Assembly (NCBI GenBank): GCA_023014335.1 | Contig: JAECYW010000002.1 | Span: forward strand, 4,340,001-4,404,000 | From: Galerina marginata | Lineage: Eukaryota; Basidiomycota; Agaricomycetes; Agaricales; Galerinaceae | DNA: 64,000 nucleotides | Direction of reading: 5' to 3' | Part shown: positions 22,221-34,623 of the stretch, piece after piece | Position numbering within the stretch: the stretch's first letter is position 1 | Layout: each line of letters starts with the position of its first letter | Program-made: the position numbers and the translations under genes | Notes under the pieces: model-generated | Databases searched by the model: none | What the model saw: only the letters and a program-made list of their open reading frames with translations | Told to the model about the DNA's origin: nothing

Positions 22221-23180
22221 CTACTTGTCTTCCTCTGGGTTTTCCTCATCTTCTCCCTCAATTCCTCCTTCTGCATCTGTGTCATACAAGTCAACATCTT
22301 CTTCAGGCATAAGCATCCAAGGTGATGGCTTTCCAAATGGTATTCTATCACCAAAACCCTCTGGTCTGATATCTATTGAGTTCCAACTGCTTGTAGTGGC
22401 AGACAATGAGGCTCCAGTTGTTTTGTGTGATATGCGTTCATACAGCTTGTTTGAACCAGTCCAATAATAATCGCCTATTCCTGTTTCTTCATCATAGCCA
22501 TGGAACAGGTATACTCTTGAGACATGGTTGTTTTCCTTGAACCAATGATCCACCAAGGGGCTGAAGACCCTGTTTGCAATTGCAAGTGGTGTCTTTAGCA
22601 AAAACACATTGAGGGAAGTGCAGGATGAGATTAAAGGAATCCATAAAGGACCATCCCAAGGATATGCAGCAGTCTCATTCTACATGTGGAGCAGTGTGAA
22701 TTGAAGATCAAAGACAAGTGACATAAATAGACATACATCTTCCACAGAACAAATATATTTCACTCGGAGTATCTGCAAACGCTGAAGGGCAATTTTCCAG
22801 CCAGGTGTCTGCAACTCTTCTAAGAAGTTTGGGCAATGTCCACAGTGGAGGTTTAGCTCTGTTATTCCTGATGCTGACAGGGTATCACCCAGTAAGCAGG
22901 ATAACTCAGAGCTATCTGGAATGGAGACTTCTAAAAGGTAGAGACTGCCAAAGTTGACTATGCCACAGAACCTTTCATCAAAACCTTTGGATAGGCCAAT
23001 GAACTTCTCCACAGCTTCATCATCTTCTAGTTCGGCATGCTCCTGGTTACCAACCAGCTTCCTACAAATTCGGTGTTGAGAAATGAATGCTCGATAAGTT
23101 TTAGGGAGGTCCTGTTTGATGTTTGAACAAAGGTAAAAAGCGAGAATCTCATCACGAAGTTCCTGTGGGACTTTGGTCAT
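22221..23180 (-). CDS. F-box/LRR-like hypothetical protein
   Basis: Two exons, 23,180-22,737 and 22,679-22,221, join in phase 0 across a 57-bp intron (GTATGT...TGTAG) and give a protein of about 300 residues. The N-terminus starts MTKVPQELRDEILAFYLCSN, which has the look of an F-box-like helix pair (P-x-E-L...I...L). The middle has an LRR-like rhythm (LSASGITELNLHCGHCPNFL). The C-terminus is acidic (DLYDTDAEGGIEGEDEENPE). Such proteins commonly act as substrate receptors of SCF ubiquitin ligases, but the F-box match here is weak. The frame is intact. The flanks at 23,190-25,060 hold no other gene I can support. Confidence 0.6.
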
Positions 23181-23189
23181 GGGTCAGTA

Positions 23190-25060
23190 AATGAATAAAA
23201 TTCAAGTTGAAAGTATGGATCATGCATTGGGCAGGAAGGGCTCTTATGTGTTCTGGTTTGCTAGGTGTCGGTGCCATGAGATGAGTGTAGTTACTAGTGC
23301 TGCTGCCATCGCGTGGTTGGAATCCTCGTTCCCGATTCGGGTATTTACCTGTGTTATCATTATTAGATCTTGGGTTCTTGCTGTGGTTACTATTGTTACT
23401 ATCATGTGCAACGGGATTCAAATGGACCGGGAGATTCAAAATCGACTTTGTAGCTTCCACAACACACATTTTGGCCAAATTTTTTGCACATTCTGAATGC
23501 CTTACATCTCAGCTCCACAAATATGTAAAAATATTGAGGAAGAACTGAGATGGTGTTGTTGTGGACACTGCGCTTTGGTGAGAGCTTACGAAAATTTTGA
23601 CTAAAATGTTTCTCAACCTTCAACGACTTCGAGTTTAGACACCAGATTTTGAGAATACTTTCTAATTGCAGTTAAGAATGTGCGTACCAAAAATCAGGAT
23701 ATATGAGTAAGTTTTGCCAAGAGATGTGGATGGAAAGGTAGAAAGGCGTGACAAAATCGTGACAAATCGAATATTCTCCCCTTTCGGTTTGGTGGGAATC
23801 TCCGTGACTTTGCGTTACTTTCGATTTGCATCTCCTTGATTTTGGGACCTTCAGACGCGGAACTGTCCCGGTGCTCTTTATGTTCATCCTTTCCTGAAAA
23901 TTTTTAGAGATAGCGGTATAAGATATGTTTGTTTATGGATGTACCAAATTTTGAGGCCAAAGAGCATGAACTCATGGCAAACCGCTTCAAATACAAAATT
24001 TTTTGAATCTCCTTGCACTTGATAGTACTATTTGATATCTATCTACAAGTGTTTGGGGCTGCGCCGCGCTCTGTTAGACGAACGTCTCGTAAATGCAAAC
24101 TTAAAGTTGTGTTTATCAGTGAGGACTCTTTATCCAGGACTGATGACTCTAAAACTCTAAATTAAAAAGGTAGGAATACATTCGTACTATGTCGATTGTT
24201 TGAGTCGTTTGGAGTCAAGATCGGAAGAAGACGAATATACTGTGATGGACGTAGAACGCAGAAGAAAGCAAGAAAGGATGGAGGCATGGAGAGCAGTGAA
24301 GACGGCAATGGTTAAGAGGATGTAAGGCTCGAAGGAGAAAAATTCGTGAATGTGCTGGAAGGCTGTGGTCGAAGCGGGGCGCGGCATATCGGAAAGAGAC
24401 GGCAAGTGGGGCTCAAGCAGGGGCTCGGCACTTGCAAAACCACGGCCTGTGATCCGTGCTTATGTGAAACGTTCTCATCCGCAGAATTTGGCGGATGGGA
24501 AAAGGAATGTTCGGTGACGTTCTTCTCGCCATAAGATTATATTCTTCTTATGTCTTCAAGAGACTCGGGCTATTCTAAAAAGGTAACCTCGATAGACCAG
24601 TTGAAAAAAAGTGGGGGTTCGTTCTCTGATCTCTTAACACCACGGTTATGCGATATATACGTGAGTGAGTCGGGACGGGATGTTTGGGTGGATGGCTGGC
24701 AGGTCCAGGACTGGTGTGAGTAGTCTCCTCCACGGAAGCTTCAACCGATGCAGGAGGTGCTGTCCCAGACTACAGCGAAAAAAGTCAGGGGTTGAAGTCA
24801 GAAAAGCAACTGCATACATACTTGAACAAGGGATATAATATCCTCGGTTGGTCGCTCATCTTGAAAGTTTTCGGAATCTGCCTCCCCTCAGTCATCACGA
24901 GAGCTAGGTTCAAAGTCTTGGCCGGATAACTTGGTTCAGATGCTCCAGGCCACGCTGTTCCTCGGCGACGATGACCGCGGGCTCTGCCACCGGATACTCT
25001 GGTGCATGACGTGAAAAATCATCTATTGAGAATGAAGAGGGACGAGAGTGAGGTTTGACT
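23190..25060. other. No gene recognised
   Basis: Only short frames without motifs are present on either strand. AT-rich segments near 23,900-24,050 alternate with GC-rich ones. No long repeat or RNA gene was noticed. Confidence 0.4.
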
Positions 25061-25062
25061 GA

Positions 25063-25688
25063 TCACGGCTTGTGAATGATAACCAGATCAAGGAGGGCCG
25101 CAACCGGCACATTGATGCTGGGGTGCTTCCCCAACCTGAAAGACATACTCGTAAATGCAAGTTTCCTTTGATAAGACGAGTACAATTACCTAGGCACAAG
25201 CCAGTCCGCGAGTAGAATGTCTTTGTTGCCAAAGTTAATATAGTTCCCCATAGAACCTTTCCTCATAACGATGATATCGGATCTCAACTGGGTGGCATTG
25301 GCCGAGCCGAAGAGGAGAACTTTCAGGCATTCTGAACGTGGAAGGTAGTGGTCTTTCTTGTAGAAGATCGTGAATTTAGTCATTTTCTGAGACGACATGT
25401 CGACCACGAGCACGTCGGTTGACTGCACCGCGGAATGTGGGTCGCGCATCACAATTTCCACAAGAGGATACCTTTGCAGGTAGCCAGTGGGACCGCCGGC
25501 TTGCCGAGTGGGAACGATGACTTGTCGAGGGGGGGCTCCCCGAGTGTCCTGGATAACAGAAGGGTAGATCCGGGACCGAAGTTCAACGGTGGTGGTCTGC
25601 ATAGTAGTCGGCAAGCGTATAGAGTTGATGAAAGAAGATTCAAACTTACAGTGGGAGAGGGTGCGATAAAGACGCGAGTATTGGGCAT
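25063..25688 (-). CDS. Hypothetical protein of about 172 residues (module partner X)
   Basis: Three exons, 25,688-25,650, 25,596-25,190 and 25,135-25,063, join without stops across introns of 53 and 54 bp. The protein starts MPNTRVFIAPSPT. It contains a mixed beta-rich stretch (LVEIVMRDPHSAVQSTDVLV ... MTKFTIFYKKDHYLP) and ends VPVAALLDLVIIHKP. I do not recognise the family. Its first exon recurs at 27,666-27,628 (MGNARLYIAQSPS), also divergent from a coiled-coil gene. The start lies 219 bp from the start of copy C on the other strand, so the two may share a promoter. Confidence 0.65.
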
Positions 25689-25906
25689 ATTAGAAGTTGG
25701 TTGACTAATGGTTGGCGGGCGAGAGAAGCGGGCGAAGATGGTGGGTGTAAAAAGACAAAGGTTTTGCTCAGCGACGCTCGCCATTGGACGGCAATGATGA
25801 CTAATATTGAAAACGTGCCGATAGTAGCGGCTGGGCTTTCATTACTTTCGATTCCTGGGGTATATTCATCTTCATCCACTGGTTACCGACGCCACTCAGA
25901 ACGATA

Positions 25907-27560
25907 ATGACGCCCGCCGACGCTGGTGATTCCTCTGGTGGCGAAACACAATACTTGGAGTTCGACAGCGACAGCGACAGTGCCATGGATGTCGCTACCC
26001 CTCGTCCGAGTTTTGCACAAAGTCCTGAACTTGCTGCTTCGTTGCAGCAATATGTCGGGGAACCTTCCTCCTCTGAAGAACCAGGTCAGAAATACGACGA
26101 GCGAGCGACACGCCGACAAATATCGTACCCAGCAGGACTGCGTTTAAATTCCGGCTTGATCACGATATTATTCCTGACCCTGGCCCAATGGTCCAAAAGC
26201 GGGGCAGCTCCAATGAAGAGGTAAGCCAGTGGAGAGGCTTCTACTGAACCTTCAAATCTGACCCATCCAAGGAAACTAGAAAGCGCCCAAGAAGGGATGG
26301 ACCGCCAAACAACAAATTGCATTCGGCTAATAGGCTCCTCAACCAGCTGACGGTGACTCAAAAGGAGCAACTCCTCCAACAGGAGGCGCGGATGCGGGCA
26401 TTTCAGGAAGACCTCCAAAAGAAACAGACGAGGAAGATCGAACAATTACAGTATGACCTCGAAGCAGAAGCGCGTCGATGGGAGGATACGAGGACAAAGG
26501 AAATAAACGCTAAGAAAGCAGCGCTTGATGAGATGACAAACAATGCTCAAAAAATCTTGAGGAGTGCTGAAGAAATGGGAAAGAAATGGGAGGCGCGAAC
26601 GGCAAGTTTGATGGAGAGTAATGAGAGGGAAAAGGACTTGGAGTTAAAACTAAACCAGATAGAGGTGCGTTTCGTTGGGTTTGATCGGACAATGTCAATT
26701 TATCACCAGCCAGTGTGATAAACAACGAGCGTTTGAGGTCGCTGAGCTTGCCTTGAAGGAAAGGGAAAAAGAGGCGGCCCTTGCTCGGAAAAGCGAGGCT
26801 GAGGCTCTGGAAGCGACTAAGCTAGCCAAGGAAAAAGAAGAACTGCTCAAAAAAAGGGAGGCGGAAGCAGAGGCGAGAATCCAGCAAATTGAAGTGAGTC
26901 AAGTCAAAGTTATCTGTATCTTCTCAGCCCTTACTAACGCCTGCATAGCGAGAGAAGAAACAGGCTGTGAATGCAGTCGCCATCGCTGAACGACATGAGC
27001 AGGCCGCAAAAGCAGCAATCGTGCGTATGGAGGTAATTTGAATCATAATTCCATACTCGGAAGGAGATTGACAACCTGGTTAGGAGGAACGGAAAGCAGA
27101 GGCTGAGAAGCTGAAGAAAGAGTGGGAGGAGAGATTTGAGCGTCTTCGGGTGACTACTCTGGCTTGAACCAATCTCAAACAGGTCAATCCGCGCAGAACG
27201 CACGTCCCGAAGGCCAGCCTGCTGTCCATACCAATCAAGAAGTAGCAAGCGATACGCAAGTTATTGAAGAAGATGCAGGACGAGGACAATCTTCGGCCAC
27301 ATCATCCAAGGCACAGAATCCGTCCAAATCGGCCCATAAATCGACTGGAGCCAACTGGAAGGAAATTAGAAGCAGGGAGGGGGCCAAAACATCGACTGTG
27401 TTGGTTGAAGCCTCCGTGGGTGTCATCGTTCTATTGTCTTAGCGTGCGTTGCTGAAACAGGACGAAGATAATGACAACGTTGATGAAGATTTCGAAATGG
27501 ACGACGTAGATGAGAGACGCCGCAGGCGCAACCGAGCAGGGTATAAGCGTCCTCGAAGAT
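25907..27560 (+). CDS. Coiled-coil/GMSSDESD family, copy C (3' truncated)
   Basis: From an ATG at 25,907 the first exon is acidic and Ser-rich (LEFDSDSDSAMDVATPRPSF). Exons follow with the same borders as copies B and E. The coiled coil reads LNQLTVTQKEQLLQQEARMR to REKDLELKLNQIE, then ALARKSEAEALEATKLAKEK, then NAVAIAERHEQAAKAAIV, then an EERKAEAEKLKKEWEERFER exon. A Ser/Lys linker and an acidic DDVDERRRR stretch follow. There the match to the family stops near 27,560, and sequence related to the start of gene X follows in the opposite strand. The C-terminal domain is therefore missing. No nonsense change was seen in the coiled-coil exons, so this is the best-preserved N-terminal half. Confidence 0.65.
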
Positions 27561-27627
27561 TGATGTTCTTTGTCTGGATGGCGGAATCAGTGGGACTTGA
27601 AGAGAAACTGATGAGTGTAAGACTTAC

Positions 27628-27666
27628 ACTTGGACTTTGAGCAATATAAAGACGAGCGTTGCCCAT
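27628..27666 (-). pseudogene. First exon of a second gene X copy
   Basis: The 13-codon exon MGNARLYIAQSPS followed by GTAAGT matches exon 1 of the gene at 25,688 (MPNTRVFIAPSPT, GTAAGT). Upstream sequence to about 27,720 is also similar, with GTGGGCGATG motifs. No later exons are present, since the sequence runs directly into the end of copy C. This marks the junction of two duplicated modules. Confidence 0.65.
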
Positions 27667-27951
27667 ATTGACTTGACGAATGAGTGGCAGAGCGTCGGGG
27701 GAGTGGGCGATGGAGGTGGGCGATCAAGTGGGCACAAGCTCCCTAATAAACGATTTGGCATCGGAAAAAATGAGTGGCGAAGACATGAAGGTCTTTGTCG
27801 GATGTAAGGCTAGTTTGGGCGACGAAGTGGGCGCGAGGCATTCCAATATCGTGACGGAAAGAAAAGTCACGTCACAGAACCGCCTGAGGACTTTGATTTG
27901 GTTTCGAGAAGGGGCGCGAGGCATTCCAAATTCCTCTTGCGACAGACCACT

Positions 27952-30900
27952 ATGTACGAACGCCAGGAAGCTGACCGTCAGGAAGACCCAATGGACGACC
28001 AAGACGACGACCATAACTTGAACGTTTCTCGGGCAGGAAGCGTGTATCTTGACGCTGAAGACCATAACTCGAACGCATCTCGGGCAGGAAGCGTGTATCT
28101 TGACGCTGACGACCACAACTCGAACGCCTCTCGGGCAGAAAGCGTGTGTCTTGACCCTGATGATAAGTCTGAAAACGGCCCCATGAGTGCCCAAACGACA
28201 CCTCGACCCCTTCATAGTAAACTCCCCACCAACCCAGCTGCCTTTGCCCTTTCCTCTGGCAGGAATGGCCCCAGGCACCCAATCCATTCCCAAGTGCCAA
28301 CAACTTCTCATTTTGGCGTATCCTCCTTCTTGGGCCCACCAGACTCGATCCGCGCGCTCGCCCTGGGCCGAGTACGTTCTCAGATGCCTTCAGCAGCGGG
28401 CTTCCCCGCCTGGGACCCATAACGCAACACCACCCTGATATCAACATGGACATGAACATGGTACTCGGCTCCAATCCTTGGGAAGAGTCGTCCGTTCTCG
28501 GTAAGCGCGTCGAGCACGATAGGCCTTTGTTGTTTTTACCAGATCCGGATTCTCCACTGAATCAAACCAATGCCTTGGTTACGCCGGTAAGCCGCTGTAA
28601 AGGACCTAACAACCTGTCTGGCTGACGTCGAACACCTATAGACTCCAAAGCGTCCAAAGGTATTCAAAGAGCTAGAACCTGTGCCGATTTATCCCACACA
28701 CAGAGTTCGCCAGACCAATGCGACTCTGGTGAAGATGAATTCGAAATATAAGACGGAGCTGAATAACCACTTCGATCCGACAGGAACCTTTCAGAAAGGT
28801 TTACTGGCAACATTCAGGGCGGAAGCCGAGTCAATGCTCAACACCGTTCAGCGAGAGCATGAACAGCGCATGCAGAAGTTGGAACATGACTACGGGGTGA
28901 GGGAGAAGGATTTGGAGGCAAAGGCAAAGAGCTTGCATGCGGAAGCAGAGAGGTTGAAACGCGAATCGGAGGCAAAGATGGAAGTGGAGCAGCAGGAGCA
29001 GCAGGTATCGACGAGGGAACAGCAGGTGGGCCAATGTTGATCGTTCTGGATGGGTCTTGTTGATAAATCCGTTTGCAAGGAGAGACTTGCGTGGTGCACA
29101 AGAGGTCGAAAGGTTGAAGGCCCTCATTGTTCGACAGGTCGAAGAGGCGAAAGAGCGCATTGCTCAAGAGCTCGAAGAAGCGAACGCGAAGGTACGCGTG
29201 ATTTCCAACTGTGATCGTTACCGAGCCCATTCAAACTTCTTGCAGAACGCAGACCAAGAAAGGAGACGCGTAGAATTGGAGCAAGAAATTGAAGAGACCC
29301 GGCGCACGAAGCGTCAGACAGAAAATTTATTGACTGATAGATTGAAAGAGCTCCAGGTCAGTCATAGTGGCTGTGAGGACTGGCAAAAACTGACAACTCA
29401 CTTAGGCCAAAAAGGATGAGGAGATAGCTGCCGCCATCCAAAGGCAAAACCGAATGAATTCCGAAAAGGTTCGCCCATGCTCAAATTTCCGCTACCGTCG
29501 TCTTCTTATCTTTTTGTAGGAAAAAAATAAGGCATCATCATCCATGGGGACCAATGGACAGGCCAACAAAGGGAAAGAGCGCGAAGTGGTATGTGTTCAT
29601 GTTTTGTCTTCTGCATTGCCTCATGTCGTGCACAGAGTGATGAGGGGCCGCCCTCCAACAAATCAGCGTCGACTAAACCTCCGCCTCGAGATCAGAACTG
29701 ACAACCACCCGATTCAGGAGAAAGCCGTCCTGAAGGCGTGGACGATTGCGAACCATCTGAAGACGAGGTATAAGACAAACGCCCAAAACTTCAGCGCCGC
29801 CGAACGCAGGGCCTAAGCTGGGCTTCTATCAAGAGCAAAAAATCAAAGCAGTACGCTCAGGAGCGACCGGTCCTTGAGGCATCGGTACGTCGTATTGAAA
29901 TTTCAATGGCGCCTGCTAGATAAAATATTGCAGGAAGCAGTCGACGAAGACGTTGACATGAGTGAACCAGAAGGAAAATCCAACGAGACCGACGACGGCG
30001 AATCCAACGACGGCGAATCCGACAATGACGACGAGGCACCGCTAACGTTGGGAGCACTGAAAAAATTATTGCGAGAAGTCCTTAAAGGACAAACCAAACG
30101 CGGTGGCCGCAAATCCGATACCATTAGAGGCCGACGATCCAAGGTAAACCCCGTAGAAGAGGAAAAGAAAATGGATGAAAAGTGGGAAAGAGCCAGCTAC
30201 TGCGTTCGTGTTCCCCTCGGCCATTGAAACCTCCATTGACCCTGACCGATATATAGCGCTTGGTTGGAACAGTCATGAAAGGGATGTTTGGAATTGAATC
30301 CGTGGAGGAGTACGCCGTCCACGAACCACCTGAATCCACACATGTCCGGCACTTTGATCGAGAAGAACAAAATGGGCCTGATAAAGATGACCTCCGAATC
30401 GATGAGAGACAAGATCTCATCGGCCTGGAATACGAGAGTGATGGAAATCCTCCTTGATGCCGTGTTAGAAGGAAAGAGGAAAGCAACAGCCTGGGACGAT
30501 CTCCCAGACCGTTCCGATGATTATTTGATGGAGATAATCCAGGATCAAATAGAACGCGCCCGGACAACCTGGAGGAATGCTCAACCAAAACTCCTGGAAT
30601 CTGGCGAGGTTGAGAGCTTGAATGAGGTTGAAAAGAGGATGATAGAATCGAAGGAGGTCACGGAAAAGATGAAACGAGCGAACATGAGGCGCATCCACGT
30701 AAGGTTTTCGATTCTTCATGTCCTATGGAGTGTCTGAAGGCCGTTGTAGCGACGTGACCGTAGGGTTGAAACAATCAAGCGCACGATCGAGAGAAAAAGG
30801 GATGAAGGGGCAACCGACATAGCGATATGGGAATGGTTGGAAACACTGGTTACGCAACTCGGCCCCGAAGGTATGAGCTCTGACGAAAGCGACATAGCGG

Positions 30901-31210
30901 CATGGAGGTCCTCTATGTCAGATCCCTCAATTGGCGAAGGAGTGCCGAAAAGGAAATGGATTTCATCGACAAGCAAAGGAGAACCGACAGGAAATTGTTC
31001 TCCAATAAAGGTAGCAAACCCACTCTTCGGCTGCGGAAGTCCGGACATGGGAATACCGGGCGAAACCCGCCGAAAGGAAAATCCAAGAGCCTCTTCGACA
31101 AGCACTATTTGGCCAATCACAAGAACGTGAAAAACCTGAAGCTGAAGAAGGGCGACGGCGAGAATCTGCAATGGCTCAACATCGGAGTCCATTCTATGTT
31201 AAGGAAATGA
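27952..31210 (+). CDS. Coiled-coil/GMSSDESD family, copy D (full-length layout, probably decayed)
   Basis: An ATG at 27,952 starts an acidic N-terminus with three 17-residue repeats, followed by a Pro-rich linker. After 28,645 come coiled-coil exons (LNTVQREHEQRMQKLEHDYG, EKDLEAKAKSLHAEAERLKR, NADQERRRVELEQEIEETRR). Then an acidic exon (NETDDGESNDGESDNDDEAP) is followed by LMEIIQDQIERARTTWRNAQ. The C-terminal domain has GPEGMSSDESDIA, WRRSAEKEMDFIDKQRR and KLFSNKGSKP, ending with TGA at 31,210. Frames do not join cleanly near 28,400 and at 30,900 (between GMSSDESDIA and VLYVRSLNWRRS). In-frame stops occur at about 29,698 and 29,770 unless unseen introns remove them. No catalytic motif is present. 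The family is abundant in Agaricomycetes and has no known role. Confidence 0.55.
28009..28161 (+). repeat. Three 51-bp tandem repeats inside copy D
   Basis: Units at 28,009-28,059, 28,060-28,110 and 28,111-28,161 encode D-H-N-x-N-x-SRAxSVYLD-x-E/D in frame. The third is more diverged (SRAESVCLDPD). Confidence 0.8.
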
Positions 31211-31433
31211 GTTCGAGCTTTGTATTTGCCTAAGTCGATACTTACCCTGAAAACTTACAGTAGTAGTAGCAATACTCGACGAGGACAAGATGAGATTTAC
31301 CGCTGGTCAAACGACGGTAATTGGATCAAGAACATTATAGATACATATGTATACCTGAATATAGAGAACCGTAAGACATAGATTTGAACGCAAAAAAAAG
31401 AGGCAAACCTACAGTAAGACTTCAAACCAACTC

Positions 31434-31984
31434 CTACAACACCGTAATCGAAAAAAAGCTCATGTTGAATTTACGTTTGCTCCACTTTTTCGCCTTCCTT
31501 CGCGAATGCGGCTTGAAACTCGGGGAGGTGGACGACTGAGCGGGGTACATATGGATACCGCCGAGGTATCCGTGCCCGTCCGACCCTTCAAATACGCGAA
31601 TAGTGAAATGTGGTTCCGAGCATGTGTCGGAGGGCGACGCGACAGCCCTAAAAATGGGAGCAAATGAGATAGGCCGAGGGAGAAAAGTAAGTCATATAGT
31701 CAGGCGTACCTTGTTGCCACCAGATGTACTCCTTCCATTCCTCCAAGTGCACTTCGAAGTGCAGTCTGCACGGCCTCTGTATTCATCGCGACAATGAGTG
31801 CATCCGCAAGGCTTTGACGGTTGTAGCCTTCGAGTCGAGTTGCGTCGTTCAGGACCCAAGCGAAAAATTCGATTTGTCGTGGTCGGCTCATCTGAGTGCT
31901 CGGTTGGGGTGCGTCAAGCGTGGAGCCGCGTGAAGGGAGAAGGTAGGAAGTAGCCAGAGGCCGGACGACAATACGGCTGTCCAT
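31434..31984 (-). CDS. Hypothetical protein of about 162 residues
   Basis: Two exons, 31,984-31,710 and 31,647-31,434, join across a 62-bp intron (GTACGC...TTTAG). The protein begins MDSRIVVRPLATSYLLPSRG. It has a helical middle (LEGYNRQSLADALIVAMNTE ... LRSALGGMEGVHLVATR) and continues into FTIRVFEGSDGHGYLGGIHM. It ends in a basic tail (HSRRKGKKWSKRKFNMSF). I do not recognise it. The frame is intact and the splice sites are good, so a small gene is plausible. It lies tail to tail with copy D. Confidence 0.45.
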
Positions 31985-32277
31985 GTAGGAAGATGGTGAG
32001 CAATGAAGTGCGAGTCTGCGACGGTGTTTGGGAGAAATGAGAATCAGAACGCGAGAAAGCGTATGAGGTAATCGTCGAACGTTCAATTAAGCGTCGCAAA
32101 ATACCAGCTTCGCCCAGAAAGAGGATTATACCATCGTTCTACGCATAGTCAAATAGTCGATGGAGGGAATAGATATAAATTTGAATCGCATTAACAAAGC
32201 GTTGCTGTGGGAGGACCAGACGATCGGCCATTTGGTTTCTCAGTGACACATCGAGGGGTGGGACCTATGAAAGTAGA

Positions 32278-33260
32278 ATTTCTACGTATCAAATACAAGA
32301 GAAATCCTTCGCGAATTCGACATGAAATTGGGCTTAATAAGCCTGGAGATAAAATCGGTGGATGAGTTGGGGTACTGCGAGGTTGATGGAAAGGCCTTGC
32401 CAGCATTCGATGTAGTAGATACAATCGAAATACATACGCTGCCGACGAGGACAGTTCGACAGACGTTCAACGGCGGAAGCTGGGTTCAGCTTGTATTGAT
32501 GAACAACGTGCAAGTTCGCCGCATTCAGTTACCTTCCAAAATAGCCAGCAGGAAAGGAGAATCATGTATTATATACAATGGTTCTCACCAAGTAGGAGGC
32601 TTAGTGGTTGGTTTCAATTACCAAGACACCGCATGAAATGAAATCAGTGGGCGACCAGAGCGGGTTAAGGGAATAAACAAAAAGAATGGAAAAGGTCGCT
32701 GGCACGGCAAGCGAGCGACATATGCCTGAGGCGATGGGCAGATCCAGATCCAACAGTAATACGTGCGAATTTCTATGTATCATATACAACAGAAATCCAG
32801 AGTATATTCAATTTACAGGATAAGATCGAATTTTGTGAGCATATGAGAACTGGGAGCAAGAGATTATTATAAGTAACAAAGTGTTCGAATGAAGACAAAA
32901 TGTACGTCGAAATATTGCGTAATTCCTGGCCAGTCTGCCCATGCGACCGCATTCTAGCCGTCAATAATGCCCTTGACGATAGCCAATAAGAGTAAGGTGG
33001 TTTGAACAGCTAAATTAGTGCAGAGTGCGATGGGTGAAGCCGGGCGGTAATGGTCGAATAGCTGGAACAACGAGTGGGGCAAGGTTTGCTGTGCATTGAT
33101 ACAACGAACATCCTGGTCGACGGGACGCGCTTTCGATGTATCAGATACAAACGAACTCGACAAATAGGTAGGCCAGGTAGAAGCAAACCGAGTATCAATG
33201 CATGGGTTCTCCGGCTGGTCTTTGGGTGTAATTTCGCTGTATCAGAGACAAGCGAAAGAC
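32278..33260. repeat. Cluster of GTATC/GATAC palindromes
   Basis: Copies lie at 32,278-32,308, 32,405-32,430 (weaker), 32,768-32,798, 33,128-33,157 and 33,229-33,260. Each follows ATTTCnnTGTATCnnATACAAnnGAAAT with few mismatches. The arms can pair over 10-13 bp. They are spaced by about 70-360 bp, with unrelated sequence or GTGGGCGACGA motifs between. An open plus-strand frame at 32,322-32,636 overlaps the cluster but has no recognisable motif. Confidence 0.75.
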
Positions 33261-33352
33261 GTGGGCGACGACAGTGGGCGACGATAGCGGCGAAAAAGGA
33301 GGTAGACGGGCGCAGCTAAAAAAAAGAGCGAATAATGTCAAAAAGATAGGAA

Positions 33353-33690
33353 ATAAATGGGAATAAGACAAAAACCATCGACGCCGACGGCGCGATGGAG
33401 ACATACCTACTCTGGTGGAGGGACATGGCGGTGGTACTTATTGATTGGGGAAAGAATCAAGCCAAGTTCATGTTTGTTTGGCCGCAGTGTTGTCGCTAAA
33501 CAAAGTGACGCCAACGCCCCCAATTGCAAGTCCCTCGGGCCCTTGAATCCCGTTTAGTGGGCTACAAGCCACGTTCATCTGGACCTCTCCGATGAACTGG
33601 CTTCCTCTCTGACCTCTCCGATGAACTGGCTTCCTCTCTGACCGATCCTATCAGACAGCTTTCATCTGGACTGCTCCGATGAATGGCTCC
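33353..33690 (-). repeat. Composite hairpin repeat, reverse orientation
   Basis: In order the stretch holds an ATCGACGCCGACGGCGCGATGGAGAC box (33,377-33,402), a TTTGTTTGG...CTAAACAAA dyad near 33,474-33,507, and TTCATCTGGA...TCCGATGAA hairpins at 33,569-33,600 and 33,661-33,684 with a partial unit between. The same modules appear in the opposite order at 42,913-43,190 and 50,107-50,370. They therefore form one repeat of about 280 bp. Confidence 0.65.
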
Positions 33691-33773
33691 TTTGCTTCCC
33701 ATTATGATCACCGACCCTCGCACCCCGCACCCAGTTGTACCGAGCGAGCAACAAAAAAGAGTACGACAACGAT

Positions 33774-34294
33774 GAGGAGGCAGCAGTCCATACAGCGCCG
33801 ATCTGCCATCCCAACCCACTCACTCTGCTGCCGTCAATCCCGTCTTCCCTCACACGGACATCAACACTCTCGCAACTAGTTTCAAAGCCGACAATTTTAT
33901 TCTAACTCTCTCAACATATATCCGTCGCCTCATCCCACCCCCTGCTCTTCCTGTATCTCCCAACATTGTGGACCGCTTTGATGTCTACAAGCGTATCACA
34001 ATTTCTCAACCTTCAAATCCAGCACCTGGATTTACGAAATCCGTCGAACGACTTCGAGCGACGCCTTTAGTTCCAGCCAAAGGTCGATCTAAATCACTAC
34101 CCGCATATTTTGATACTGTGTTCGTACGCATGGCGGACGCCAGGGAGAATCAACATACCCAAGGGGCCTGCTTGGAAGGTCAGTTAGTCATCCTGGAATC
34201 TCTCGTTCAAATATCCAATGCAATCCGTAGGACTTCGATTTTTGAGCAAGTCTTCCAGAGCACCTCCGTCACACTCGTTTACCCAATCGTCTAG
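33774..34294 (+). pseudogene. C-terminal remnant of a Plavaka-like transposase
   Basis: The frame is open from a stop at about 33,771 to TAG at 34,294. It reads ...LSTYIRRLIPPPALPVSPNI, then VDRFDVYKRITISQPS, then VERLRATPLVPAKGR and LPAYFDTVFVRMADARENQ. The series FDVYKR / RATP / FDTVxVR is what I recall from the C-terminal region of fungal Plavaka-type transposases. No catalytic part is present upstream, where hairpin repeats begin. The label is from memory of family motifs only. Confidence 0.5.
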
Positions 34295-34623
34295 CCTACG
34301 TCGAATGGTTTACACCCTTTTCCGCCCCGCATCCCGATTCTGTCCTCTATCCTTTTACTCGCGCTTCATGATCACGGAACAATGTACAACAACAACCACC
34401 ACCACCTTACCCGCTGGTGCTGTTCCGGCCACCTGTCGAGCTCCGGGCCCTCGACAGTCGTCGTCAGCATCATCGTAAGCTCAGTACCATTAGGCCGTCC
34501 TAGTGAGGTTCCGTACACACACTAAAATCCCATTTTCAACCACTCCAACATCGAAAAACCCCAGATCACTCTCTGCCACGTATACAATTCTCAGCTACTT
34601 TCAACATTCTATTAACACTGATC

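Noticed and set aside
27950..28474. Minus-strand frame with repeated ARE/ARD-type units
   Set aside because: It mirrors the 51-bp tandem repeat of copy D on the plus strand.
32278..33260. Possible CRISPR-like array
   Set aside because: Spacing is irregular (about 70 to 360 bp), units are diverged, the host is a eukaryote and no cas-like gene exists.
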